This document shows positions 16,873-26,138 of a stretch of DNA of 38,153 nucleotides, in pieces. Made by a program: the position numbers and the translations under genes. The DNA comes from Candidatus Zambryskiibacteriota bacterium (GTDB taxonomy: Bacteria > Patescibacteriota > Minisyncoccia > Phycocordibacterales > DATDWN01). Every line of letters starts with the position of its first letter. Position 1 is the stretch's first letter. The notes beneath the pieces were generated by a model, which saw only the letters and a list, made by a program, of their open reading frames with translations, was not told where the DNA came from and ran no database searches. Where the stretch lies: positions 4,196 through 42,348 of the forward strand of contig JAPLZX010000012.1 of assembly GCA_026394815.1 (NCBI GenBank). Reading direction: 5' to 3'.

Positions 16873-18872
16873 TTATATCGCAGGTCTGTATTTACTAGGC
16901 GTTAGAGGTAAACACGCAGCTGATCCCCATGTTGGACAGGCTCCATCTTTATCTCCGTCTCTCTCGCACCCACGTAGCACGTCATAAAGATATCCATCAG
17001 GGAAAGCAACGATGTCAGTAGAATAGCCCTGACAATTGGTACCCGTTGTTTTACTCCATATACCAGCATCCACTCATATTTTTGTATAGCTGCTGTGTCA
17101 CCAGGAGCAGGGAGATTATTCTCGGTCCATGTCCAAAGCCCTAGAGAAACAAGTTCAGCTTTGGCTGCAATTACTTCAGCCGTATGATTACCATGTTTAT
17201 AATCACCATCTGGTGGAGGTGTTAAACACTGGCCTCCAGTATCACATGTTACGCGCCATGCATTAGTCCATACAGTAACCATAGGGACTTGGTTAGATAC
17301 CACATGATCTGCAGGACCCACTATATAATTAAGCACCATAGCAATCACATTGTCGTTTGCATACGAAGTATAAGCAGCTTTAACATTTGGAAATCGCGCA
17401 TTTGTTTTACTAACTACATCTTCAACCGCAGCTTGATAATCTACAGGCGGAGGACTTACAACAGGATTCATTTTAGGTATTGCTTCCAACAAAGGAATCA
17501 TAAAATCTATTGCATCCTCTGCTTCTTTTTTTTCAGCAGCAGTAGGTGGTGGTATACATTCATCTCTGGTTGTATCATCCGGATTCAACAAATCATTAAC
17601 CACTTTTACAATTAGAATTACGGGGTCTGCCGAAACACCCAGAGAATTTTTTAAATTATATGTAATTCTATATATGCCAGTGATAGTGGTGTTAACCGTC
17701 CCAGTAGAAGTCACTCTGTTTGAAATATCTCCCTCTCTATAGTCATACCCAAAAGCACCTGGTTTTATAAAAGTTGATTGGGCGCTTTGTGATGCTCCAT
17801 CTTGGCCTTCACCAGGTCTGGTTCTCAAAATTACCAAAGGATTTTTTGATTCCAAAGTTATAAAAGGTTTATTATTACTTGGCACTGTTACTTCTGGAAT
17901 AGGATTATCCTCACCTCTTAGATCACCCTTCAGCCCTATATTACTCATAACCTTACTGAATAATTGTGTTATCAGGGCGGAAGCTATTTCATCAACAGAT
18001 CTAGCTACTTCAAGTTGCCTAAGATCTGTTCCTAAAGCACTATTAAGTTGGGATTCTATAACACTTCCTGGGGTGACGGTTTGTTTGTCTACTTGATCAC
18101 AGTCTGTCGCAGAGCTTCCTGGTGGATAAGACACCAAAATTCCCGCTGCTGCAGCTTTTTCGGCATATGTAGTTCCTTTTTTACATTTTTCATAAGACAA
18201 AAATCCACCACCTTGATTAAGTTCTGTTTTTTGTTGGTTTGTTTTAGAGGCAATTCCTTTTAAAAGCTGACTTTCTGCTGCAAAATATGCGTTATAAGGA
18301 TTGCCGCCATTAGTTTGGGTCATTTCAAACCAGCCATTCCAACCCCCTTGAGTAAAGTCCTGTGTAAAAGCCTCATAATTATCTTTTAAAGTATTCAAAG
18401 TACACACATAGCTGTCTTCCTGAAGATAATTTTTCACCAAAGCAAGTCGTACCTGAACCCTAAATGGACTACACAGTTTGTTTAATTGTGTTTCGGAAAG
18501 AAATTGTGATGCTGTATTATCTGCTACATCAAGAAAAAATTGACTAGGATCTGTAACATATCCCGGATTTCCTTTAAATCCAGAGTTTATCCAATTAACC
18601 GTTTGAGCTGTTAATTTCTTTATTATGGTTTTTAATATAATTCTAGCTGCAGGGTCAATAACGAAGTCCTTTATCTTTTCCGCAGTTGTCATTCCGGCGG
18701 TTATTGCACTCGAGATTCCGCCTGAAGAAGTTGTCACAAGAATAAATGGATCTGTACCTACATCCATAATTCCCATATAAGCATATCCTTTTTCAACTAA
18801 ACCAAAAAACAAAAAAGATACAATAAAAAAAACAATCAGCACTTGTTTTGATATGTTTCTAATTTTATTCAT
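16873..18872 (-). CDS. Large secreted protein of the T4SS-like cluster, frameshifted near its 3' end
   Basis: Function unknown. One frame gives 656 residues from 18872 to 16902; its last 55 residues look non-natural. From about 17073 the alternative frame gives a convincing Cys/Gly-rich tail (AGIWSKTTGTNCQGYSTDIV, then PDGYLYDVLRGCERDGDKDG, ending PSKYRPAI at 16873). Joining the two frames by one base restores a protein of about 665 residues. Features: signal peptide (1-31), a helical region with paired cysteines (130-265), and an Ig-like DUF5011-type module (about 345-430; PGAFGYDYREGDISNR, then GIYRITYNLKNSLG). It is the second gene of the cluster and is followed by VirB6-like. The break may be a real mutation or a consensus error. 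Confidence 0.75.
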
Positions 18873-18956
18873 AAGATTTCAAAAGGTTACAATACCGTAC
18901 TAATTATATATTATTATGTCTTCTAAATACTAGCATTTATTAAAATATATTTAATT

Positions 18957-19799
18957 TCAAAATTTAACACCAAACCTATTTTTATAATAATTATTGATAT
19001 TTTCTATTGCGTTTTGAAAATTGTCAGCATCTTTTAGATATTGGGTTATTGCTACAAGACTTTTAGCAGGGTCTACAAAAGTTTGACTCATTGATTCCAA
19101 GTCCGCAAGACTGTTACTAGATGCATTTAATAGATCTATATGCATAGATACTATTTCTTTTGGCACTTCCATTTGCAAAAGGTCGTCAATGAAGTTTTTA
19201 TTAGAAAGAATGAAATAATCAAGCCCCGCTAATTTATTCGGGTCATCTGCTTTTAGCGCTGCGGAAAATATTGTCAGAGGGTCCCCTTTGCTTTTTATAC
19301 TATTGATTCCATCCAATATGCTTTGATTTAACACCTCACTGTATTTTTTTAAAGTTTCTTTATCTGTTTTTTGGATTACATGAAGGTTTGTCTCCGAATA
19401 AATAACTCTAGCTATTTTTGTATATTCTGGTGATGATAGAACTTCATTAGCGATTTTGGTTGCGTCGTCAGAAGTAACTCCTCCTTCTTGTTTTGCGATT
19501 AATAGATATCGCGAAAATATATCACGAGACATTTGTGCTGTTAGAGTTGTTTCATTAAATGTGGCAGGGTCTTCATTGGTTAAAACAGTTGTAAAACTTT
19601 GATTTGGATTACTGTTGGCCAAGATTTTTTTCCAGTCATTATTGACGTTTTCACTCAGATTTATATAAGGATTTGTGAATACACTATTTGTATTCTGTGT
19701 TGAAGGTGGAATATTTTTAGAATTTTTTTCAGACAAATAAAAAGAAGCAACAATTCCAAAACAGATAATTAATACAGACAAAGTTTTACTGTTTGGCAT
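18957..19799 (-). CDS. Membrane-anchored helical protein at the head of the T4SS-like cluster
   Basis: Not recognised. 280 residues: a single N-terminal membrane helix or uncleaved signal (7-22), then a low-complexity Asn/Ser linker (30-70) and an all-helical extracytoplasmic domain (75-275) rich in Asp/Lys/Ser with no catalytic motif. It precedes the large secreted protein gene by 84 bp and has an extended -10, TGA-TATAAT, 6 nt before its ATG. It is probably the first gene of the secretion cluster. Confidence 0.75.
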   Translation of the reverse strand: MPNSKTLSVLIICFGIVASFYLSEKNSKNIPPSTQNTNSVFTNPYINLSENVNNDWKKILANSNPNQSFTTVLTNEDPATFNETTLTAQMSRDIFSRYLLIAKQEGGVTSDDATKIANEVLSSPEYTKIARVIYSETNLHVIQKTDKETLKKYSEVLNQSILDGINSIKSKGDPLTIFSAALKADDPNKLAGLDYFILSNKNFIDDLLQMEVPKEIVSMHIDLLNASSNSLADLESMSQTFVDPAKSLVAITQYLKDADNFQNAIENINNYYKNRFGVKF

Positions 19800-19805
19800 C
19801 CATAT

Positions 19806-19811
19806 ATTATA
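19806..19811 (-). promoter_or_regulatory. -10 element at the head of the T4SS-like cluster
   Basis: GGGTGTGATATAAT on the minus strand, then 6 nt and ATG. The same 14 bases precede the recombinase start at 32897. Confidence 0.5.
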
Positions 19812-19828
19812 TCACACACCCTAGATTT

Positions 19829-21423
19829 TTATAGGTTATATATTGTAGATAACCAATATATACCAAAAAACAAAACTAAAATACCAACAAGGAATGCGAA
19901 ATGGAGTATAAAAATTGGTTTTTCCCTGAATGGTTTTTTTGTAATCAATTTATATCCGACAATGGCTGCTGGGATGGCGATTACAAACAAAGCATAAGAT
20001 GACAGAAATATTGGGGCCAGGAGAAAGGCTAGGGTAAAGCAAAATCCCACAACCCTGTCTCCGTTTTTCTTGAAAATTGTTGGCAAAGTGTACATTCCTT
20101 GGGCGTTAAAATTCCCATTGCTACCAGTATTGGAAACGAATGAATTTGTTTGTCTATGGAAACAAAGAAGAATCCGGCCAGTGCCGCTGCAAGGCAAACG
20201 ATGCTAATCAAAAACGTTGTCAATATGGGAATGCGTTTTAATCGTAGAGGTGATGCGGAATATATATATGATACGGCGAGGCCGACGAGAGCCATGAAAA
20301 ACGGGTAGAAGCCAGCAGACCAAGAACCGAGTAGAGCCAGGGCCAGGTATATATACCCAATTTGGTGCATTTCTTCTGAGGTTATAGTTTTTTGAATGAT
20401 TGGCCTATTAGAATTTGAAATTTCATCTATTTGAACATCAGCAATATCGTTTACGTGGACAGAATACATCCATACGCCAAGCCAAGAAATTAGTAAACAG
20501 ATCATGCCCAATACATCTACCCAGGAAAAAACCCCTTCTCTTTCTGTTATATAGGCAAAGCCAACAGTAAGAATGAATGAGGACATATAGTAAAAAATCC
20601 TTTCTGGTCGAGTGTTTTTTATAACCGCTTTAAATTTTTGTGGACTAGTTTTCCAGAAAAATATCGTTGCAAGTATAAACGACAAAATGAAAAGAATTTG
20701 AGACATCAATTTGTCAAAACCTATCTGTAAGAATCTAATTAGGGGTACGGACTGGGCCGTTTCGTGTAGGGTGTTGTGGTATATGTTTGATTTTGTTACT
20801 AAATCGTTTACATAATACAAAACACTGGATGGTGTGGAATTTGGTGTGTTTAAATGTGTAAAAGTGTAGAGCAGGCTTGGTATTGTGCCGACAATAAACA
20901 TGAAGACGTACAATGTGAGTAGGGTTAAAATTACTGGTAAAATCTTTTTTCTCTTTAGCCAGATGTAAAAACCAACGGCAAGAAGAAGAATTGTGTAAGC
21001 AATTCTCATGCCGTATGTGGCTCCGTGCATAATTTGTGGGTCAAAAAATTTGAAAAAATCTAGAACCAGGGCACCATGAGTGTCATATATGTATGACATT
21101 ATGTATCCTTTGCCTCGGCTAAAAATAATATCAAAAATTGGCGCAAACCAGACTATAGGGAGAAGAAAAAGAATTATTTTGCTTACATTTGTGTAATTTT
21201 TAGTGAAATACCCCGCTACACAAATTATTAACAAGATTATTGTCAGGAAAAATAACCCAATATGCACCAATGCGTAAGCGTCGGATTGAATAATACCCGA
21301 GGGTGTCGGGCTGGAAAGAACTTCAAAAAAATAACGAACAAATATAATTCCGACAAAACCAACTATCCACTGACTTATGGAAATCGGTTGTTCTTCTATT
21401 TTTTTTATAAACCCCTCCATCAT
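19829..21423 (-). pseudogene. UbiA-family prenyltransferase, broken (frameshift plus probable internal deletion)
   Basis: Membrane prenyltransferase of the UbiA superfamily, with an N-terminal extension of about seven membrane segments. The first Asp-rich motif is present (NDIADVQIDEISNSNRP, the NDxxDxxxD pattern), then YIYSASPLRLKRIP. The open frame ends at 20029 with an unnatural tail; the correct tail (GMYTLPTIFKKNGDRVVGFC, then about three membrane helices, to 19829) is in another frame. At the junction (about 20090-20120) the second Asp-rich motif that should lie just before the TLP element cannot be found in either frame, so a short non-multiple-of-three block is missing. The start at 21423 overlaps the rsmA stop (ATGA), suggesting coupling. 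As read it should not be active. Confidence 0.7.
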
Positions 21424-22205
21424 GTTTTTTGTATTATATCGCAAAGTTTAATCCATGTCTCAATCGTTAGGTCTTCTGCTCGGTATTTTTGATCTAGTCC
21501 ACATTTTTCAAAAACCGATAATAACACTTCTTTTTTAAATAATAGCGACAGATTTGGCAGAAGCTGTTTTCGTTTGTGGGCAAATCCAGCGTGCAAAATA
21601 CTAAAAAATATTTTCTCATCAATTCCTTCCAGCTTATCTTTTGATATATTTTCGATGCAAAGCACGGCCGAATCCACATTTGGTTGAGGATTGAATGCCC
21701 CTCGCCCAACAGTTCTCGCTATCCTTGGTTTGCCATATACCTTTACTGAAAGTGATAACAAACTTTCTTTCCCGTCTCTTGCCACGATTCTTTCCGCCAC
21801 TTCTTTTTGAACTAAGAGAGTCATAGATTCTGGTTGTTTGTTGGTTTCTAAAAACATTCGAATTATTTGGCCTGTAATATAATAAGGAATGTTAGCAACT
21901 ACTTTATAATGTTTTGGTAAAATTTTTTCCAAATCACAATTCAAAATATCTGCGTGAATGAGATTTAATTGTCTAAGAGAAATCTCCCTCGCAAATTTTT
22001 CTTGTAATACCGGAATAAGTCTATCGTCTTTTTCTATAGCAATAACATGAGCACCTGTTTCAAGAAGTGCTGAAGTTAAAATTCCCTCACCCGGACCTAT
22101 TTCTATTACAAAATCCTCTCCTATTACTTTTCCAGCAGAAACAATATCAGAAATTATTTTTTGAGATTTTAAAAAATGTTGGCCAAGAGATTTTTTAGTT
22201 TTCAC
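21420..22205 (-). CDS. rsmA: 16S rRNA dimethyladenosine transferase (KsgA/RsmA)
   Basis: Dimethylates two adjacent adenines near the 3' end of 16S rRNA during 30S maturation. 261 residues. KKSLGQHFLKSQKIISDIV is the family N-terminus; VIEIGPGEGILTSALLETGA is the SAM-binding motif I; HADIL and VVANIPYYITGQII (NIPYY, the target-adenine motif IV) follow; FNPQPNVDSAVL is the C-terminal signature. The start codon is GTG at 22205. The stop overlaps the start of the broken UbiA gene, and the helicase gene ends 11 bp upstream. Confidence 0.95.
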   Translation of the reverse strand: MKTKKSLGQHFLKSQKIISDIVSAGKVIGEDFVIEIGPGEGILTSALLETGAHVIAIEKDDRLIPVLQEKFAREISLRQLNLIHADILNCDLEKILPKHYKVVANIPYYITGQIIRMFLETNKQPESMTLLVQKEVAERIVARDGKESLLSLSVKVYGKPRIARTVGRGAFNPQPNVDSAVLCIENISKDKLEGIDEKIFFSILHAGFAHKRKQLLPNLSLLFKKEVLLSVFEKCGLDQKYRAEDLTIETWIKLCDIIQKT

Positions 22206-22216
22206 AATATTATTAT

Positions 22217-24153
22217 TTAAAAATCTATACTAAACAGCGGTTCTTTATATGATTTCCCAAAGAATGATTCTTTTTCAATATATTTTTCTGGGATATCATC
22301 CAAAAATTGACTCGGAGAATTTATTTCTCTTGCCCCAAATATAGTACGAGTTTCTGCGTGTGTCAAAAAAAGTTTTTTTCCTGCACGGGTAAGACCGACA
22401 TAAAACAATCTTCTCTCCTCCTCTTTATCTTCTCCAACTCTTTTTCCCTCATACATTTTTTTGTGAGGGAAAAGGTTTGCTTCAAGACCAGAAATAAACA
22501 CGTAATCAAATTCAAGGCCTTTAGATGAATGTACTGTCATAAGTTTTACTCCTTTTCTTTCTTCATCCAGGGAATCTTGGTCAGAGGCTAGTGCCGCATC
22601 CGTTAAAAACTTTTCAATACCTTCTTCGGCCGGGGAAATATCATATTTTGTCGCTAGTGAAACAAGCTCCATAATATTTTCTAATCTTTCTGTGTCTTCA
22701 TCTGTTCTTGTTTTATACATATTTTCCATACCAGAAGTTTTAATAAGATATTTAATTGCTTCGCTTGGTTTTTGTGAAATCAAAACATTTTTAAAATCAG
22801 AAAGCATCTTTCTAAAATTATTTATTTTTATTTTTGTATTTTCTGGCAATTCGTTTTCATGTCCAGAAATAATTTTTTGCACAGTTGTTTTTCCTATTCC
22901 TCTTGATGGTATGTTTATGATTCGCATGAAGTCACTCATGTTCTCTGAATTAAGAGATGTTTTTATGAAACTGATAACATCTTTTATCTCTCTTCTCTCA
23001 AAAAATTTTGTGCCAAGCATTTGATATGGAACACCGTGGGACAGAAAAGCATCTTCTAATACACGCGATTGAAAATTTGCTCTATACAACACAGCAATAT
23101 TTTCATCTTTTATTCCATTCGAAATTAATTCCTTTGATTTCATAGCAATGAAGTGAGCTTCATCTATTTCACTTCGTCCTTTAAATAGGCTAATTTTTTC
23201 TCCCTCAATATTTTCTGTAAATAATTTTTTTGGAATACGAAAATTATTTTTTTTGATAATTTCATTTGCCACAGCTAATATATTTTTAGTTGAACGATAA
23301 TTTTGCTCCAGAAAAAAAGTTTTTACTTCAGGATAAGTTTTTTCAAAATGCAACATATTTTTTATTTCTGCGCCTCGCCAACTATAGATGTTTTGGTCGG
23401 TGTCCCCTACCACACAAATATTTCTATATTTTTTTGCAAGTAACTCAACAAGAGCATTTTGAACTTTGTTTGTATCTTGATATTCATCTACATGAATATA
23501 TAAAAAATGATTTTGATATTTTTCTAACACATCAGAATATTTTTTTAAAAGTTTTAATGTTTTGAGTAATAGGTCATCAAAATCCAGGGCCTGTTCGCGG
23601 TTTAAAGTTTCTTCATATTTTAACCAAACTTTTTTAGTCAATCCTGAGGTATAATCGAAACTTTCTTTTTCTATATATTCTTTTAAATCTACCCCTCTAC
23701 CTTTTTCAGTTGATATTATGTGTTGAATTTTTTCCAAGTGTTCCTTCGGGTCTATTCCTAGTGAAACAATGGCGTTCTTCAACGCTTTTTTTGAATCTGC
23801 TTTATCAAAAATATTAAAATGTCGTGGAAGTTTCAAAAGATCAGCATTTTCTTTTATGATATATACGCCAAGTGAATGAAAAGTGCTAACAAAAGGCGTT
23901 TTCCCATAGGCTAGGCCTATGGGATTTTCCTTGAGTAGATCCATCACTCTTTCTCGCATTTCTTTTGCTGCTTTATTGGTGAAGTAATGGCTAGGATTCT
24001 TTCGGGTGATATGCCGTTTAGAATAAGATGAAGAATTCTATGGGTTAATGTTTTTGTTTTTCCGGCCCCAGCTCCTGCCACAATAAGAACTGGCCCTTTA
24101 GTGGCAAGAACTGCTTTTTTTTGTTCCTCATTCAGAGATTCTAAATAGTGCAT
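22217..24153 (-). CDS. pcrA: UvrD/PcrA-type superfamily 1 DNA helicase, with a one-base frameshift
   Basis: ATP-driven 3'-5' DNA helicase for repair and replication restart. The N-terminus (MHYLESLNEEQKKAVLATKG, Q motif; then VAGAGAGKTKTLTHRI, Walker A) is in one frame from 24153; the rest (580 residues) is in another. At 23981-23985 the family sequence ITFTNKAAKEMRERV is recovered if one T is restored in the ATTACTTCACC stretch, so a single base is missing. Downstream motifs are intact: FVSTFHSLG (Ib), HVDEYQDTNKVQ (DExQ, motif II), VVGDTDQNIYSWRGA (III), LEQNYRS (IV), MTVHSSKGLEFDYVF (V) and EERRLFYVGLTRA (VI). The reconstructed length is about 645 residues, somewhat short for PcrA at the C-terminus. 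Confidence 0.85.
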
Positions 24154-24159
24154 TGGGTG

Positions 24160-24165
24160 ATTATA
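24160..24165 (-). promoter_or_regulatory. -10 element of the helicase gene, leaderless arrangement
   Basis: TGT-TATAAT on the minus strand, 6 nt, then ATG (24153). Confidence 0.5.
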
Positions 24166-24177
24166 ACACGGGTATTA

Positions 24178-24849
24178 TTAGGTAATTGAATGAATTAGAA
24201 CAATAATATTTAAAGCAGAAGCAAGAATAATATGAACCACTACTGCAGGAAGAAAAGATTTTGTTTTTAAAGAAAGATAACTCAATGATAATCCAACAAA
24301 AAAGGCAAAAAGTATTTCTTCACCTGGTTTTGCTATATGGAATAAAGCAAAAAGCAAACCGGTTATCCAAAAAGTATGAAATCTTAGTTTATCCCAAAGA
24401 CCAAAAAATAATACTCCCCTGAAAAGAAATTCTTCAGAAAAGAAATAAAAACAACTGGCTAGTATTTCCAAGAAAAAAATCCAATTAAAATTGTGTTTAA
24501 TAAGATAAAATTGTTGAAAATTTTCTTTACTGGCTAAAAAAAAGACAACGGGTAAAAAAATTACTAGAATAATAGCACTAAGTTTTACGGTTTCCAGTAA
24601 GTTTTTAGGAATGAGTAATCCAAAATCACTCAATGGCTTTTTGAGGACAAATTTTATTATGACTGCCGGGATAACAAACATTATAAAAAAGGCACTTAAC
24701 GCGATGGCTATTGAAAATGCTGTACTATCTTGCAAAAACCACCCCTTTCTCATCAAAATAAAAGCCGGCCAAGAATTAAAAAAAACCAAAATAGAAGAAA
24801 AAAATATTATTAATGTAGGTTTTTTCAATATTTCTTTTAAAAAGGTCAT
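24178..24849 (-). CDS. CPBP-family (CAAX/Abi) intramembrane protease
   Basis: 223 residues, about six to seven membrane helices. It carries the three conserved motifs of the family: SEEFLFRG (EExxxR, about 138-145), FALFHIA (FxxxH) and HIILASALN (HxxxN/B) near the C-terminus, so a metal-dependent intramembrane protease of the Rce1/CPBP type is expected. The substrate is not predictable. TATAAT lies 9 nt before the ATG, again implying almost no leader. It is divergent from the LysM-M23 gene. Confidence 0.85.
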   Translation of the reverse strand: MTFLKEILKKPTLIIFFSSILVFFNSWPAFILMRKGWFLQDSTAFSIAIALSAFFIMFVIPAVIIKFVLKKPLSDFGLLIPKNLLETVKLSAIILVIFLPVVFFLASKENFQQFYLIKHNFNWIFFLEILASCFYFFSEEFLFRGVLFFGLWDKLRFHTFWITGLLFALFHIAKPGEEILFAFFVGLSLSYLSLKTKSFLPAVVVHIILASALNIIVLIHSIT

Positions 24850-24892
24850 TATTTGTTAATTATAGCTTATTTTTATCTGTTAACAACTTCTA

Positions 24893-24920
24893 TTGACCAG
24901 TAAATCATAAGGTATATACT
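24893..24920 (+). promoter_or_regulatory. Candidate promoter of the LysM-M23 gene
   Basis: TTGACC, a 16-bp spacer and TATACT. If used, transcription starts about 115 nt upstream of the first possible start codon, so this gene, unlike most here, has a long leader. Confidence 0.45.
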
Positions 24921-24924
24921 TGAA

Positions 24925-25111
24925 ATGTACTGGATTCAAGATTAAAAATATGGTCTAGTAGAGCCACATTTTATTACTGAGAGACAGAATACATTTTAAT
25001 TTTTAGCTTATTATAAGCTCACAACAGGATCCGCAATTGGAGTCAGGTCTTAAAAGCACGGACCAGACATTTATTTCAAAATGTCGTCGCGTGGGATCGG
25101 GCAAATCTGCG
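24925..25111 (+). promoter_or_regulatory. Hairpin-rich 5' leader of the LysM-M23 gene
   Basis: The region contains several short inverted repeats: AGCTTA-tta-TAAGCT (about 25006-25020), GGTC...GACC (about 25047-25065) and ACATTT-atttca-AAATGT. Part of it overlaps the possible TTG-initiated coding frame. I could not match it to a known riboswitch. Confidence 0.3.
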
Positions 25112-26107
25112 GTGAACATAGGTACGTCTTTGATATTAAATATCATTCTCCTGACGTCGCTTTCAACACCACTTCCTGTGCAGGCGGGGGTTATTTCTTT
25201 CTTCTCAAACCTTTTTTCTTCAGTTGAAGCGGAAACGGAAGAAATACAACCAAATTTACAAAATATGGCTTTACTTCAAGCTGCTATATCTCCAAACCAG
25301 AACTCTTTGGGGACAAAAGAAGAAATTACTATTGTTGATGGGACCTCTCTTTTACCAGATACACAAAAACTTGCTGATACAAAAACAATAAACGAGGAAC
25401 AAATTAGTATTTATGTAGTACGTAAAGGAGATACTCTACCAGCCATTGCAAAAATGTTTGGTGTATCGGATAACACCATTAGATGGGGTAACAATATAAG
25501 TGGAAGCACTATTACAGTTGGTCAAACCTTGGTTATCTTGCCTATTTCTGGGGTACAACACGTCGTGAAGTCTGGAGACACACTTCAAAGTATAGCCAAA
25601 CTCCACAAGGGTGACCTTGATGAAATTTTACAGTATAACAATCTAAGTAAGAATTCTAAGTTAGCCATTGGAGATATTATTGTTGTACCAGATGGTGAGG
25701 TTGTTCCTACTTCATCAGGAAGTAGTGGTAATGTCAGAACAAGCCCAGCTTATCCCGTATATGAAGGTTATTATATGAGACCAATTATTGGTGGTATAAA
25801 AACACAAGGCATTCACGGGTATAATGGTGTTGATTTAGCATCATCCTATGGAACAAATATTTTAGCTTCGGCCGAAGGAGACGTGCTTATTTCTAGAAAT
25901 TCTGGTTGGAATGGTGGGTATGGTTCTTATATTGTTATCAAACATCCAAATGGGACACAAACATTATATGCACATATGAGTGCAACTTTAGTTGGGGCAG
26001 GAACTCATGTGGAACAAGGGCAAGTTATCGGGAAAATGGGTTCCACAGGTAAGTCTACTGGGAGTCATGTGCATTTTGAGATTAGAGGCGCTAAAAATCC
26101 CTTCTAA
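25037..26107 (+). CDS. LysM-domain M23 endopeptidase (cell-wall hydrolase)
   Basis: Secreted enzyme that binds peptidoglycan and cleaves its cross-links. From the TTG at 25037 it has 356 residues; other in-frame starts are GTG at 25091 and 25112, so the N-terminus is uncertain. A hydrophobic segment ending PLPVQAG (about 30-51) acts as signal peptide or anchor. Two LysM domains follow (YVVRKGDTLPAIAKMFGVSD about 125-168; HVVKSGDTLQSIAKLHKGDL about 175-220). The M23 domain has HGYNGVD, LYAHM and SHVHFEIR (Zn ligands His, Asp and the HxH), so it looks catalytic. It ends just before a strong terminator and stands alone. Confidence 0.9.
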   Translation: MESGLKSTDQTFISKCRRVGSGKSAVNIGTSLILNIILLTSLSTPLPVQAGVISFFSNLFSSVEAETEEIQPNLQNMALLQAAISPNQNSLGTKEEITIVDGTSLLPDTQKLADTKTINEEQISIYVVRKGDTLPAIAKMFGVSDNTIRWGNNISGSTITVGQTLVILPISGVQHVVKSGDTLQSIAKLHKGDLDEILQYNNLSKNSKLAIGDIIVVPDGEVVPTSSGSSGNVRTSPAYPVYEGYYMRPIIGGIKTQGIHGYNGVDLASSYGTNILASAEGDVLISRNSGWNGGYGSYIVIKHPNGTQTLYAHMSATLVGAGTHVEQGQVIGKMGSTGKSTGSHVHFEIRGAKNPF

Positions 26108-26114
26108 TAAATTA

Positions 26115-26135
26115 AAATCTCGACGAGATTTTTTG
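26115..26135 (+). terminator. Intrinsic terminator after the LysM-M23 gene
   Basis: AAATCT-cgacg-AGATTT hairpin followed by a run of T, 8 bp after the stop codon and just before the convergent comM stop. Confidence 0.65.
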
Positions 26136-26138
26136 AAT

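Noticed and set aside
17060-17085. Programmed -1 frameshift in the large secreted protein
   Set aside because: No X-XXY-YYZ heptamer is in the right frame, and a TGA in the new frame blocks slippage at the nearby A run; an indel is simpler.
24960-25010. TPP riboswitch suggested by CTGAGA
   Set aside because: The other conserved blocks of the TPP aptamer are absent and the gene is a cell-wall hydrolase.
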